A stretch of DNA of 64,000 nucleotides, taken from positions 597,665 to 661,664 of the forward strand of contig LODT01000034.1 of assembly GCA_001606155.1 (NCBI GenBank), written 5' to 3'. The notes under the pieces are model-generated. The model worked only from the letters and a program-made list of their open reading frames with translations. It did not search any database and was not told where the DNA came from. This document shows, one piece after another, positions 32,866 to 44,691 of this stretch (position 1 is its first letter; each line of letters begins with the position of its first letter). Origin of the DNA: Tieghemostelium lacteum. Taxonomy: Eukaryota; Evosea; Eumycetozoa; Dictyosteliales; Raperosteliaceae. Both the position numbers and the translations under genes were made by a program.

Positions 32866-35800
32866 TTATCTTCTTGGTTTTCTAGTCAAGTAAACAAATA
32901 TAATAATTAAGGCAATATTGAAACCCCAATATGCACAAAGGATACCGAAATTTCTCCATCTGTTTTCGTAACGGAAGTTTAAGACATTTTCATAATATTG
33001 TTCAGCATTGGTGTAGATACAATATCCACAATCAGTTTGAGAGTCACCAATGGTAGTTACATAACCTGAAACACCTTGAGCCAAGAAATCTTGAGTGTAT
33101 TCAAAACATGTAGAATTAGATGGAGCAGTGAATTTAACCAAATCTTCATAGTTACAGGTAACATCAATTGGTTTCAAAACGGTGGTTAATACACCTTCAA
33201 TAAAGTAACGAGGAGGGTTCAAATGGTATGCCCATTCTCTCCAGAATGTTGGAATTTGAGCTTCTGGTACTTGTACACCACAGAATAAGAACAAATAGAT
33301 TAACATGATTGGTAACATTGCTAAGGAAATTGGAAGATTTACACACATTGCTCCTAAGGCTTGACCAAATGAAACAGTGTACAAGGAGAAGAGTGTCAAG
33401 AAGAACCAGTAGTAGAAATTGGCGCTATTAGTTGACTCTAGACCTACAGTCCAGTATGAACAACAAAAGAAGATTGTAGAGGATACAATAACATAGGGAA
33501 TTTCAACAGCTACAATAGCCAATGAGAATGAATGCCAACTGTAGTATTTACTTGCAAAGTCTCTCTTGAAATACTCCTTTTGTATAAAGAATTGTGGTAG
33601 AGCTAGATAGATTAAAAGTACACCTAAAATCATAGATTCCCAAATAAAGAAGATTCTAAGATTGAGATCAGTTGAACTTGTGTAATCTTTTAGATTCCAA
33701 AATGTGAAACCAACAATAAGACCACTGATTGCCATTTGGAACCAACCACCAATAGTATAGAATGGATCTCTCCACCAAATAATATTAAGTCTCTTATAGA
33801 CCTCCAAGAATTGAGTAGAGAATGGGGTTGCAAATTCTCTTGGAGTCTGATCAGAATGTGGTTTACTTTGATTCTCCAAATTGATTTGTTGTAACTCATC
33901 AGCATTGGACTTGAACTCTGGTGATGATTTCCAAACTTCAGACCAATCAATGTCAGTTGAACCGTGAACACCAGCACCGATAACATCAAGAATATATTCA
34001 GCTGGATTTTCAGAGTTAATGGCTGTACGACCACCGTTTCTTTCAAAGTAGTTAATTAGAGTACGAGAGTTCTTTCCAACGTCACCAAAGTAGACAGTTT
34101 TACCACCTTTAGCTAACAATAGAATTCTATCAAAATGTTCAAAGAGAATACTGCTAGGTTGATGAATGGTACATACAAGAGCCATACCAGCATCTGCAAG
34201 TTTTCTAATGAATCTAATGATATTGTAAGATGATTGAGCGTCTAGACCTGAGGTTGGTTCATCAAGGAAGAGAATATGTGGACGTGCAACTAACTCTAAA
34301 CCAATAGTAAGACGTTTACGTTCTTCAACAGAGATACCAACACCAGTTTCCAAACTACCAATGAGAGCGTCACCAAGATGTTTCATTTCCATCATTTCAA
34401 GTACATGTTCTACATAATCGTATTTTTCTTTTAGAGATACTTCAGGTTCTTGACGAAGTTTAGCTGAGAATCTTAAAGCCTCTCTAACAGTCATACCTGG
34501 GTTGTGAACATCCATTTGCTCAACATATCCTGTAATTCTTTCAAAATCAATTGCCAATTCTTTACCATTGAGATAGGAGAAACCTTCAACTTTACCCATA
34601 GTCTTTCTCTTGGCGAGTACATCGAGAAGAGTGGTTTTACCAGCACCGGAACTACCCATAAGTGCTGTCATTTCACCTGGTTTAATCCACCCATTTACGT
34701 TATCTAAAAGTAGTCTTTGACCTCCTTCAACTGGTACAGTGTATTTAATATCCTTCCATGTAAATGTACCACCATTGATCTTTAGCGATTCCTTCATTTT
34801 AGAAGTAGCTTCCTTTACGACTAGATTGATATTCTTTTCCTCTTCAACATCATTGAGTTTTGGAGCTTTACCCTTCTTGTATACCTTGTGAGTGTAACCT
34901 CCAGATGTCCAATCAAAGTACTCGATAGCAAAGAGATTGAGTAGAATATAGAATCCCCAAAGTGCAAATACAATACCAACATTAAATGCTCTGTCATTGA
35001 CATCAAAGTCAAAAGCGGCTTTAATGTAATTGTCACCTGATACAGAGAGTTGACCAGCGACTGAACCTTCAACTGGACAGACTCTGTGAGCAACATCATT
35101 ATAATTCAAACCAAATGGAATTGCAGATTTTTCACAATCGAATACCAAGCCTTTGAATTCGTTCTCCATTAGAGCTTTGAAAGCGTAACCCAATGGATTG
35201 ACCCAAATAAACCATTGGAACCATTTATGCATCTTCTGATATGGAATAGTGTAACCAAAGTAATTTACCATAAAAATGAATACAACATTCATAACATTCT
35301 GACCAACATAGATGGATGGAGTAAAGTTACCAAATGTTCTAAATAGTGAACCACTTGCCAATGCAACACCAATAAGAGTGAAAACAAAGATGAAGAACTT
35401 TCCAGCATCATAATCCAATCCATACATAAAGTAGGTGATTACAGAATGCAATAGTACTTGGAAAACAGCAAATGGAATATCAACCAAAACCTGACTAACA
35501 TAGAAAGCCGATGGTCGATACAATGCATAAGACTTATGCTTTTGTAATATTCTTCTACCTACAAAAGTCTGATGCAATTCACCTTGAGTTAGAATACACA
35601 TGAAAATAATTGAACTGAAAATAGCACCACCACGAACAAACAAACCATCAGTTGTAGTGTCCATTTTGAAATAAATAGAACCATAGATCCAAGACTGAAC
35701 AAAAACAGTAAGGAATCTAGAGGTAATAGTAAACTTGTCGCCCCAAACCAACTGGAATTGTCTATAAGTCAAAGCAATACATTGAGAGATAAAAGAACTA

Positions 35801-37278
35801 CTATATGGAGATCTCTTGCTAGCAGTACGAGACTTTTCATTGAGAACTTCATGACGGAATTGTCTGGAAGGTTGCTCTAATTCAACTTGAGCCTCATACT
35901 GTTCCTGCTCTTTTAAAGCTTGATGATAGAGTTTAGACTGTTTCCAAGCCTCCTCAAAATCAGCACTAGTTTCAGGGACTCTTCCATCAGCACCATCAGC
36001 AACGATTCTCTCTTGTGGATTTGTAACACCAGTCAAAAAATCTGGAATTGATTTTCTATCTTCGCATTTGAATCCCATGTTGATAAAATATTGTTTAGCA
36101 AGTTCAGTTGGACCAAAATATATACAACGACCTTTATCAAGTACCATAACTTTATCAAAGAGATTATAGATGCTATCGGATGCCTGATAGAATGAGGCAA
36201 TAGTTGTCTTATGCAAAGCATCGGACATTATTCTAAGACTTTTAGCGTAATCATAGGCAGAAGCTGAATCCAAACCTCTAGTTGAGGAATCCCACATAAA
36301 AATACTAGCAGCTGAAACCATAGCTTCGGAAATGGTAGCTCTCTTTCTTTCACCACCAGATAAACCTCTGACAAATTCGTTACCAACCATGGTATCTCTT
36401 TGGTGTACTAACCCAAACATTCCAACTAAGAGATCATAGATTTTCTGACGGAAATTTCTTTTTGTTTCTTCAGGTAGACGGTTTCCTGGAGTCTTTAATT
36501 TCAATGCAAAATCAAGAGTTTCATGCAATGTAAGCGTTGGATGATGCGTATCTTCTTCACCAACATAAATTGCTTCACCTCTGAATCTTCCCCATTCCTC
36601 ACTTGGAATATTACCGTATTTTACTTCACCACTAACATCTACATAAGAATCTCTTTGATTTGAAAGGACTCTCAGTAGAGTACTACAACCAGAACCAGGT
36701 CTACCAAGTACCAACAACATCTTACCATCTTCAATATAACCATTAATATCACTTAAAATATTAAATGTTGAAGATTTCTTTTTCCTAGAAAATTAATAAA
36801 AAAAACCCAATAAAATATTAATATGGAAATTCGTAAAACGAAGTCTAGGAAATCAAAATCAAAAAATTCAACATACCAATTACTTGGATTAAAAATAGAT
36901 ATTAAAGATCTTAGTGGTGTTAAATTATCCATAATTACAGAACTGTCAGCACCTTGACCGACAACAGTAAGATTTTTAATAGAAACACCCATTCTCTTAA
37001 CTCTATGACCATTATCCAGAAGATTTCTCTGGGAGACTTCAAAATAATTCCTCAATTTAAAATCTTCTGGACTGTCAACATTTCTCTCACCCAACTCTAT
37101 ATCTTTATCATTAGTTTTTTCATATTCCAATCTATATTTATGTGATTGACCCTCGAGTTCCTTAGATAACTGATTAAATGACTGTACACTCTTTTCTAAG
37201 TCTGGAACATATTGGTTGGCACCTGATTGATGGTTACCAGAAATCCTAAGATTTTCAAAATATTCTCCAGAGGAATCA

Positions 37279-37310
<32 letters not shown>

Positions 37311-37322
37311 GGAATCTGCCAT
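32866..37322 (-). CDS. Full-length ABCG (PDR-type) ABC transporter
   Basis: Two exons (37322..36877 and 36784..32866; intron 36785..36876), 1454 residues in the reverse order NBD-TMD-NBD-TMD. An Asn-run opens the protein. NBD1 has Walker [10 protein letters not shown] (about 180), signature [14 protein letters not shown] and the degenerate Walker [14 protein letters not shown] typical of PDR pumps. NBD2 has Walker [10 protein letters not shown] (about 850), degenerate signature [15 protein letters not shown] and Walker [15 protein letters not shown]. Each NBD is followed by about six membrane helices. These transporters export lipids or hydrophobic toxins across the plasma membrane. Dictyostelids carry many ABCG genes; which numbered member this is cannot be told here. 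Confidence 0.95.
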
Positions 37323-37950
37323 TTTTAAATTATATTATGTTCAACTGTTTTTTTTTTTGGTTGTTTGTTTTTTTTTTTTAGTTTAAGGTTATTTAAATTA
37401 ATTTAAATTAAATAATTAATATATATTATTTAATTGTTTGTAAAATATGAAAATGAAATGAAGAATACGATTCTTTTTATACCATTTTTTTTTGTACTGA
37501 CATAATGTTAATGTTTGATAACAATTATACGAGCTTCCTGAAGCATAGCTACAAAGTCCAAGTTTTGTCATGACAAAATTAGAAAAGATCGTTCCATATT
37601 TCAAAGTACTTCTTTGTGATGGCGTCATTTCTGTAATTCATTTTATTCTTAGAAGCAGATTTGATCAAAAATTGAGAAAAACACTTGAAAAATTAGATTA
37701 AATGTGTTTCATTAGTATAAATTCTTTTTAGTTCTATACATTGACCAATAAACATGTTGCGATTCTAACCCGCTTCTTTTTGAAAAAAGAAGCAAAATAA
37801 TTTAAAAACATGTTCTTATTAAAAAAACGTCGATTTATTTTTAATTTTTACAAAAACACTAACAGTGTGGTCATAAATGTTGTAAGGCCCGAAATTAATT
37901 AATCATAATTCTTATATTTTTACCAACTATTATTAGTTATAATTTTGTTA
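37323..37950. other. Intergenic region with perfect 10-bp hairpin
   Basis: 628 bp upstream of the ABCG gene and downstream of the Cys-rich gene copy B. The segment 37772..37793 is a perfect hairpin, GCTTCTTTTT then its complement with a 2-nt GA loop. ACATGTT occurs on both sides of it (near 37752 and 37808). A 70-residue minus-strand frame at 37416..37628 starts with ATG but has no recognisable features and is not annotated as a gene. Confidence 0.4.
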
Positions 37951-38489
37951 TTACAATAGATATGATAATAATGTGAGAATAATTAATGAAAATGAAATTA
38001 TAATTGTGGATCCACTTGATGGAATATCACATGAAAAAAAGTATCCACCTGTATCATCATTACAATTATTAGCACCACAACTATACATTTTTAAAAAATT
38101 TATAATATGATCAAAATAGGGGTTAGATTTATTTGCTTTTTAAATTTTATCTCTTTTTTTTAAATAATTAAAATGAATACATACTTTGAACTAAATTCGT
38201 TATTAAGACTTGTCATACAACCAGAGTCATTATAACGTGTGGCTGTATATAGATTATTTTCTACAGTATCAGCTTCTTGAACATTAATGACTATATATGT
38301 TGAAGTTGATACACCAGTACACATGTTGTTTAATGGTAAACATCTACCAAGACCAAATATTTCACATTTTTGGCTGTCACCTACACAACCATTTATACCA
38401 TTACAAAATGTGCATACGCTTACTTCTTCTCCAAAGGATAGTTGGCAAAAAATTAAAACAATTAAACAACAAACAAATAATTTATTCAT
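37951..38489 (-). CDS. Cys-rich surface protein with C-terminal GPI/TM signal (copy B)
   Basis: Two exons (38489..38185 and 38080..37951; intron 38081..38184), 144 residues. A signal peptide (MNKLFVCCLIVLIFCQLSFG) precedes VCTFCNGINGCVGDSQKC and GRCLPLNNMC, matching the CTYCNN..CSGETKC..QCTEY..C layout of the gene at 30656. After the intron comes NCGANNCNDDTGGYFFSC and a hydrophobic end (IIISFSLIILTLLSYLL) that would direct GPI attachment or membrane anchoring. The intron is in the same phase and place as in copy A. The two lie on opposite strands 6.8 kb apart, separated by the lyase and ABCG genes. Function unknown. Confidence 0.65.
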
Positions 38490-38776
38490 ACTATAGTCTA
38501 CTTCTTATTTCTCTTTTAAAAAAGTGTATTATTTACAATTGTATGAAAAAAAAAGTATTTATAGAATTGATGTTGAGGATTAAATTTTTTAATAAATCAA
38601 TCCATTGGAGTGGTTTTTTTTTTCGTTGTCATGATACAAAAATAGATAGATATTTTTTTGTTGTGGTTGAAATTTACATTTATTATAATAAAAAGTAACC
38701 ACCAGATCATGTGCCAACATTTTCAAAGTTTATTTATTTATTTTTTTATTTTTGGGTTAATATTTACAATGATAAA

Positions 38777-40717
38777 TTATTTTAAATTAAATAAATAATT
38801 ATTGTTTAGTTTGGAGTCAAATGAGGAGAGTTTGGAACTTTTTACATAGGCATCTGGTATCAATTCATAGATTTGGTCAGAGAGAAATGTGAGGATTGAG
38901 GTATTGTTTTGAAGTGTTTTAGAGAGAATGTTAGCTTCCTCTGCTGTGAGTGTCATTGAAATTGGATTATCATTGAAATTTAAGTGTTGGATTGTTTGAT
39001 TCTTTTGAAGAACTTGTAGGATAAAGTCATAGTTCTCCATTACAGTGTCAGTTGGAAGAATAGATGCAATGTTTAGACCTGATAGACGGTTATTACTACA
39101 GATTGCATTGATAAGTCTCTCACTCGGATACATTTTATCTACAAGTAATTCCACTGAGAAATAGGTGATGACTGGATGATTAGATTCGATAAACTCTACA
39201 ACACATTCTGGAGGAATATCGAATTTATAGAGAGACAATGTTGTTAGATTTCTATTGTTTTTCACCAACTTGAAGAAATCAACCCAATCTTGAACACCTT
39301 GCTCAGTCTTGGTGTGTTTAATGTAGTATTCGTTGGATGCTAAATTGAGGGTTTTTAAAGAAGAGAATCTATCCGGCTGCACAAACGATGACATGAGATA
39401 ATGGAATGGTAGATCCTTGTTAAAGTATCGAATATTGGTGATTATAAGTGTCTCTAAACTCTGTGAATGAATCTCGCATACAGCTTTACTAATCATAGGA
39501 TTCATGTTAGTTATAGAAATCTCTTTTAGAGATGAAGGTGCAGTCCAGAATTGCAGAATATGGTTTTTAAGGAACAAATTACATCCTGTAATTCTTTTTA
39601 GTGTGGTGTTGGAAATTCTATATTTTTCAGTGTCACTTAAAATGGTGTGGTGTGATTTCAATTTGAATTCATTCATTAACACTGACGAATGAAATTCCTG
39701 TAGATTCTGATTGAGGTTTAGTAACTTGCAAACCCTGCTAATACTGACTTTACCAACACTTGTAATGACATAGGGATCAAAATAAAAGGTTTTCAACTGA
39801 GGTAGATAATTGGTTATACTTTTGAATAGTTGATCAAATTGTGTACATTCTTGTATTTGTGTAGGACCTAGTTGAAACTTTATATTCCTCAGTGACAGAT
39901 TTACAAGTGATGATTGAAATTGGCTGACCATTGTGAGAATAGTTGACATTTCTATAGTGAAATTTAAAATAGACAATGAAGTTATACTGGAAATTAGTGA
40001 TATTTCATCACATTGTACCAGTGCTCTTCCAATAGATGTATCTCGAATTGTTAATCTTCTGCATTTGGTTAACTTTATAAATGGTAAAAGTTTGGTAAAT
40101 GTGACATTTTCATATTTAAAAGACAGGTTCATTTCTTCCAGTGACCATTCCGCTAGAGGTTTGGAACCTGATCTACTAGATACAACATTTCCAAGTTGTT
40201 CAATAAAAAGATCGTATTTATCTTTAGTCTCCATCTGTAGGTCTATAATCTTAACATTGGTGCCTATATTCTGTCGATATTTTTCTGGAATGGGACCATA
40301 GTAGCATCCAAGTTGCGAACTGGCGAGAACTTGATAGAAAAGTCCACCGCCTTCTTCGTGACAATAGTATTTGGTAATGTAAGGTGATATATCATAGAAC
40401 TGTGGATGCATAAGTGTTGTACTGTTACTCATAAACAAGAGTCTTCTCGGTTTATACCCTCTTTTTATAGCTGCGCTGACTGTGGTGATATCATTTCCTG
40501 TACATATTAAAAAGTAAGGGTTTGCTAATCTAGGTAGAATATTTTCGTTCCACTGTTTAGAGACCATACTGATCAATCGAATATTTCTTTCAATCACTTT
40601 TACATTTCTTGAAACATATCCACTAATCTCTGTCAATGATAAATAGAAATTTAAAATTCTCTTTATCAAATAGTATGGTAAAGGTATTATAATCTTTTGA
40701 TTTTCTAATATTTGCAT
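38777..40717 (-). CDS. F-box-like / leucine-rich repeat protein
   Basis: Single exon, 646 residues. An F-box-like start (IIPLPYYLIKRILNFYLSLTEIS..ISMVSKQWNENILPRLA, about 8-62) precedes scattered leucine-rich repeat units, such as CRRLTIRDTS, LTTLSLYKFDIP and IQHLNFNDNPI, that fill the rest. Related to the second half of the gene at 16219 and to the gene at 60496. Such proteins may select substrates for SCF ubiquitin ligases, but the F-box is divergent and binding to SKP1 cannot be confirmed from sequence. Large dictyostelid families of this kind are common. Confidence 0.65.
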   Translation of the reverse strand: MQILENQKIIIPLPYYLIKRILNFYLSLTEISGYVSRNVKVIERNIRLISMVSKQWNENILPRLANPYFLICTGNDITTVSAAIKRGYKPRRLLFMSNSTTLMHPQFYDISPYITKYYCHEEGGGLFYQVLASSQLGCYYGPIPEKYRQNIGTNVKIIDLQMETKDKYDLFIEQLGNVVSSRSGSKPLAEWSLEEMNLSFKYENVTFTKLLPFIKLTKCRRLTIRDTSIGRALVQCDEISLISSITSLSILNFTIEMSTILTMVSQFQSSLVNLSLRNIKFQLGPTQIQECTQFDQLFKSITNYLPQLKTFYFDPYVITSVGKVSISRVCKLLNLNQNLQEFHSSVLMNEFKLKSHHTILSDTEKYRISNTTLKRITGCNLFLKNHILQFWTAPSSLKEISITNMNPMISKAVCEIHSQSLETLIITNIRYFNKDLPFHYLMSSFVQPDRFSSLKTLNLASNEYYIKHTKTEQGVQDWVDFFKLVKNNRNLTTLSLYKFDIPPECVVEFIESNHPVITYFSVELLVDKMYPSERLINAICSNNRLSGLNIASILPTDTVMENYDFILQVLQKNQTIQHLNFNDNPISMTLTAEEANILSKTLQNNTSILTFLSDQIYELIPDAYVKSSKLSSFDSKLNNNYLFNLK

Positions 40718-40926
40718 ATCTGAGATATGGATAAAAAGTAATTTTCAAATAAATAAATCCTTCTTTTTTTTTTTAAATTTACAAATCAACACAAAAATAA
40801 GTAGGATTTTCATTCAATGAATCTTTCAATTTATATTTTTAAAACCCCCTAGATTTTTTTTTTTTTATTATTATTTTTTCTATTTTCTTAATTGTAATTA
40901 ATTATTATTATTATTTTTAATATCTT

Positions 40927-42222
40927 ATGGGTAACCAAACTTTAACTGACCAAGAAAAAGGTCAAGTAGCATTTGTACATGGTTCTTCCTGTACTGTGCT
41001 AAGTACTACTGTAGCTAGACTTTATGATGGTAAATCAGGTAGATGGGAATTTACTGGTGCAATTGGAGCTGTTTCAATTATTACTGACCGTGTTGGTAAA
41101 GTTAACCACATTAAAATTGTTGACTTAAAAGTATGTTTAACTATTATCTTGATATTGTTATTTTCGCAATAAGCACTAATATTCATGATTTTTACAATAT
41201 TGCAGTCAACTAGATGTATTTTTGAACAAGAACTCTATGATGGATTTGATTATCAAAAACCAAGAGACTTCTTCCACACTTTTGAAGGTGATTCACAAGT
41301 TTTTGGTTTATCTTTTGCTGATGTTGCAGAAGCTGCAGAATTTTATGCACATGTATTAAACTGCAAGAGCGGTAACAAATCCAATGCTGTTAACCCAAAT
41401 ACCAGTAGTGGAAAGGTAACCAATGGTTCTTCTTTGAATCTCAAAAAAGAAGAAAAGAAAAAGAAGAGTGGTGGTTTCATGAGCAAACTCTTTGGTGGTA
41501 ATGAAACTCAAGAGTTGGAAATCTCTGCTCCTTCATCTTTCCAACACAAATCTCATATTGGTTGGGATCCTGAAAAAGGTTTTGATATCAGAGATATTCC
41601 AGCTGATTGGAGAAAACTCTTCCAAAGTGCTGGTATTAAGAAATCTGAAATCAAAGATCTTGAAACTGCCAAATTCCTTGTTAACGTTGTTTCTGAACAA
41701 TTGGCTACTCAAGGAGGACAACCTCCCACCTCTGGTGCTGTTCAACAGCCTTCAAGACCTGGTCCACCACCACCTCCACCAACTCAACGTTCTAACCCAC
41801 CACCACCTCCAACCAAAAGCAATAACCCACCACCTCCTCCACCTGTAACTAGAGGAAATGCCCCGCCACCCCCACCACCAACAGGGGGAGGTCCACCTCC
41901 TCCACCACCTCCTCCACCCTCTGGAGGTCCACCCCCACCACCACCTCCCTCATTTGGAGCCACTGCCACCTCAGGTGGAGGCGGAGGCGGAGGCGGAGGA
42001 GGTCGAACTGATCTATTGGCCTCTATCAGAGAAGGTAAATCCCTCAAAGCAGTTGACAAAACTGCTCCACCACCAAGTAGTTTGCCTGATATTTCTGGTG
42101 ATGTTGGAAATAGAACTTTAATTTCAACTCTTCAATCTGCTATGGCAAACAGAAGACAAAATATGGGTGAAGATGAAGACCAAGAAGAAGATGATGATGA
42201 TGATGACTGGAGTGACTATTAA
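40927..42222 (+). CDS. wasA: WASP (Wiskott-Aldrich syndrome protein)
   Basis: Two exons (40927..41130 and 41206..42222; intron 41131..41205), 406 residues, like D. discoideum WASP (about 400). The order is: WH1 domain (about 8-115; YDGKSGRWEFTGAIGAVSII), basic stretch (KKEEKKKKS), CRIB/GBD (ISAPSSFQHKSHIGWDPEKG near 174), a proline-rich stretch (about 250-320), a WH2 motif (RTDLLASIREGKSLKAV near 333), a central helix (RTLISTLQSAMANRR near 369) and an acidic tail ending DDDDDDWSDY with the conserved tryptophan. It binds Rac/Cdc42-type GTPases, then the Arp2/3 complex. Only one clear WH2 is seen. The nearby formin (49022..53057) is also an actin nucleator, but I see no sign of co-regulation. 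Confidence 0.95.
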
Positions 42223-42733
42223 ACTGATTATCACAATCACATTACTCTCTATCAAGTCTCCCTACCACAAAATTAATAATAAACTAAAAAATTTTGTCGC
42301 AATTATTTAAAGGTTTAATTCTTTTTATAAAAAGCATTTCTATTACTCTCTCTTTCATGAGTTAACTTATTTAGTCAATGTTTAGCAGATTCACTAAAAA
42401 CAACCTAAAAATACCATAACTCTATTTTAAATACTAATTCTTAGTTGAGCTTTTACCCAATAAATATAATTAACAAAAAAAACACCATTAATTAATCTTC
42501 CAAATGGACATACAATACTACACCAAGGTCCTAAACACCATAATATGAAAAATTCTGATAAATTAGTAACATATTCAAGAAATTGGGTACCATTTTAAAG
42601 AATTCTGATGAAGGTGTTCTAAAACAGGTTTATGTAGTCAATTGTAAACCAAAATCCAAAGATATGTACCACATAACCCATTTTGATTTAATTTTTTTTT
42701 TCATTTGAGCAACAATCTATAACCACAGAGGAA
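42223..42733. other. Intergenic region, nothing seen
   Basis: 511 bp between wasA and the nucleoside hydrolase fusion gene, both plus strand. Moderately AT-rich with poly-A and poly-T tracts. I found no ORF, RNA gene or clear repeat. Confidence 0.4.
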
Positions 42734-44500
42734 ATGCAAAATATTTATAACCAAGAATTAAGATATATATGGTTGGATTGTGATCCAGGACATGATGATG
42801 CATTTATGATAATGTTGGCAACACACACACCTGGATTTAAGGTTTTGGGTATTTCGACAGTTGCAGGCAACCAGACTGTGGATAAGACTACTGATAATGC
42901 ATTGAGAGTATTAGAGAGTATAGGATTGGGTGGGAAGATTGATGTAGTGAAAGGAGCTGCAGTTCCATTGGTTAGAGCATCTATGATATGTCCAGAGATT
43001 CATGGTGAATCTGGATTAGATTGTATCACACCTCTACCCCATAGCAAACATTCAGCAATAACTGATAAACCTGCTGTACAGGTAATGTACGAGAGAATTA
43101 AATCATGTTATCATGAACAGACCAAACAACAAAAAGTAACTATAGTCGCAACTGGGTGTCTTACAAATATTGCTTTACTGTTTTCAGTGTATCCTCAAGT
43201 TAAATCTATGGTTGATATATCCATTCTAGGAGGGGCTATTAATATGGGAAATATGACTCCAGCTGCAGAGTTTAATATTCTCATTGACCCTGAAGCTGCA
43301 CATATTGTCTTTGAAAGTGGGGTACAGTTGACTATGGTACCTTTAGATGTTAGTCATAAGGCACTGGTTACAGACCAGGTTGTTGAACAGATTAGATATA
43401 TTGATAAAGAGTCTCGGTTTATTGAAACTTGTGTGAATTTACTGCAGTTCTTTAAGAGTACTTATAGAGATTTATTTAATATGCCTGATGCACCATTACA
43501 TGATCCTTTGGCAATGGCATACCTTATCAATCCAAATATATTCACAGTACAACAAATGAGAGTGGACATTGAAACTCAAGGACATTGTGTTGGTAGAACT
43601 GTTTGTGATGTTTATAATTTTGAAAAGAAAAAACCAAAGAACATTCATGTAGCAACTGATGTATTTGTTCCAGCATTTTGGAATCTTCTAGTAAGTGCTT
43701 TAACTAGATGTAATAAATCTAGTTGTTTCAATCCATCATCATCATCATCATCATCAGTAGGTGATATCCAAACACCACCAACCAATTCACCTATAAATAG
43801 CAGTAGTAATGGCACCAACACTCAACGAGATGTTGTATTGGAACCAGTTGTATTGGAACCTGAATTAACAAGTCAAGAAATACAAGAGTTAAAGACAAAA
43901 ATAATTAGAACCTCATTAATTATAGGTGAGAGATGGTGTCCTGTCAATGCTATTTGGTATTATAAGTGGGCACAGACTTACTACACTCGTGACGACTTGG
44001 GTCCCATTGACAATAGCATGCTATTGCAAGCAGATGGTGAAACAATGAAAGCAGATCTCATGAGTTCCAAACACTATATATTAGTTCCAGAGATTATCTA
44101 CAAGAAACTAAAAGCTGTTTATGGCGGTGGTCCTGATATCTACAGAAAGGTCATCAAGGGTAGATTTGAATCAAATTTTGTTGATTTGAAAATCCCTTTC
44201 CCATTGCAATTTGTAAGATCAACAGATCTCACCAAAGTCATTGACGGTTACGCTTTGTCATCCGAGACTATTGCCTCTCTAAAGGACAGATACTGTAATG
44301 TCTTTGGATTGGTACCATCCGAAGTCAAGATTTGGGACTTTTACAAAAACAACAAATATCATGAACTCAAACCACTTGAATACGTAGGCAACTCAAATCT
44401 TCTCGATAACCAATTGATCTTACTCGAGGAAAAGAATGCAGATGGAACCTGGCCTGTTATACAAAGACAAAACTATGCAACAAGCTCCAAGCTCAAATAA
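42734..44500 (+). CDS. Nucleoside hydrolase fused to a DUSP-UBL module
   Basis: Single uninterrupted exon, 588 residues. Residues 1 to about 325 are a complete inosine/uridine-preferring nucleoside hydrolase: WLDCDPGHDDAFMIML near the start binds Ca2+ and ribose, and GGAINMGNMTPAAEFNILIDPEAA is the second signature. A Ser/Pro/Asn linker (about 326-375) leads to a DUSP domain (ERWCPVNAIWYYKW near 400) and GPIDNSMLL near 423. A ubiquitin-like part follows and ends KNADGTWPVIQR, the block that in USP4/11/15 precedes the peptidase. No C19 catalytic domain follows. The first half hydrolyses nucleosides to base and ribose; why it carries a deubiquitinase recruitment module is unknown. The fusion has no internal intron or break. 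Confidence 0.85.
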   Translation: MQNIYNQELRYIWLDCDPGHDDAFMIMLATHTPGFKVLGISTVAGNQTVDKTTDNALRVLESIGLGGKIDVVKGAAVPLVRASMICPEIHGESGLDCITPLPHSKHSAITDKPAVQVMYERIKSCYHEQTKQQKVTIVATGCLTNIALLFSVYPQVKSMVDISILGGAINMGNMTPAAEFNILIDPEAAHIVFESGVQLTMVPLDVSHKALVTDQVVEQIRYIDKESRFIETCVNLLQFFKSTYRDLFNMPDAPLHDPLAMAYLINPNIFTVQQMRVDIETQGHCVGRTVCDVYNFEKKKPKNIHVATDVFVPAFWNLLVSALTRCNKSSCFNPSSSSSSSVGDIQTPPTNSPINSSSNGTNTQRDVVLEPVVLEPELTSQEIQELKTKIIRTSLIIGERWCPVNAIWYYKWAQTYYTRDDLGPIDNSMLLQADGETMKADLMSSKHYILVPEIIYKKLKAVYGGGPDIYRKVIKGRFESNFVDLKIPFPLQFVRSTDLTKVIDGYALSSETIASLKDRYCNVFGLVPSEVKIWDFYKNNKYHELKPLEYVGNSNLLDNQLILLEEKNADGTWPVIQRQNYATSSKLK

Positions 44501-44691
44501 TTTCCGGTTTAGATAGGATTTGTTAAAGAGTTTATTGAAACCAACTAACCCAAAATATTTAATAACTAATATTAATAATATTTTCTAACAATATTAACCC
44601 TCTAACTAAACAACAATAAATTTTTGATGTATTGATTTGATTTCACTGAAATATTACAAAAAATTTTTTTTTTATTTTAATTTACCTTGAA

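Noticed and set aside
37416-37628. 70-codon minus-strand frame with ATG
   Set aside because: Lys/Tyr-rich end, no motif, lies in the ABCG upstream spacer; likely chance.
37750-37800. Possible tRNA-like sequence near the 37772 hairpin
   Set aside because: No T-loop consensus, no anticodon arm and no acceptor pairing.
41784-42059. Gly-rich frame antisense to WASP
   Set aside because: It is the reverse of the polyproline codons; the same applies to the antisense frame at 50280..50828 opposite the formin FH1.
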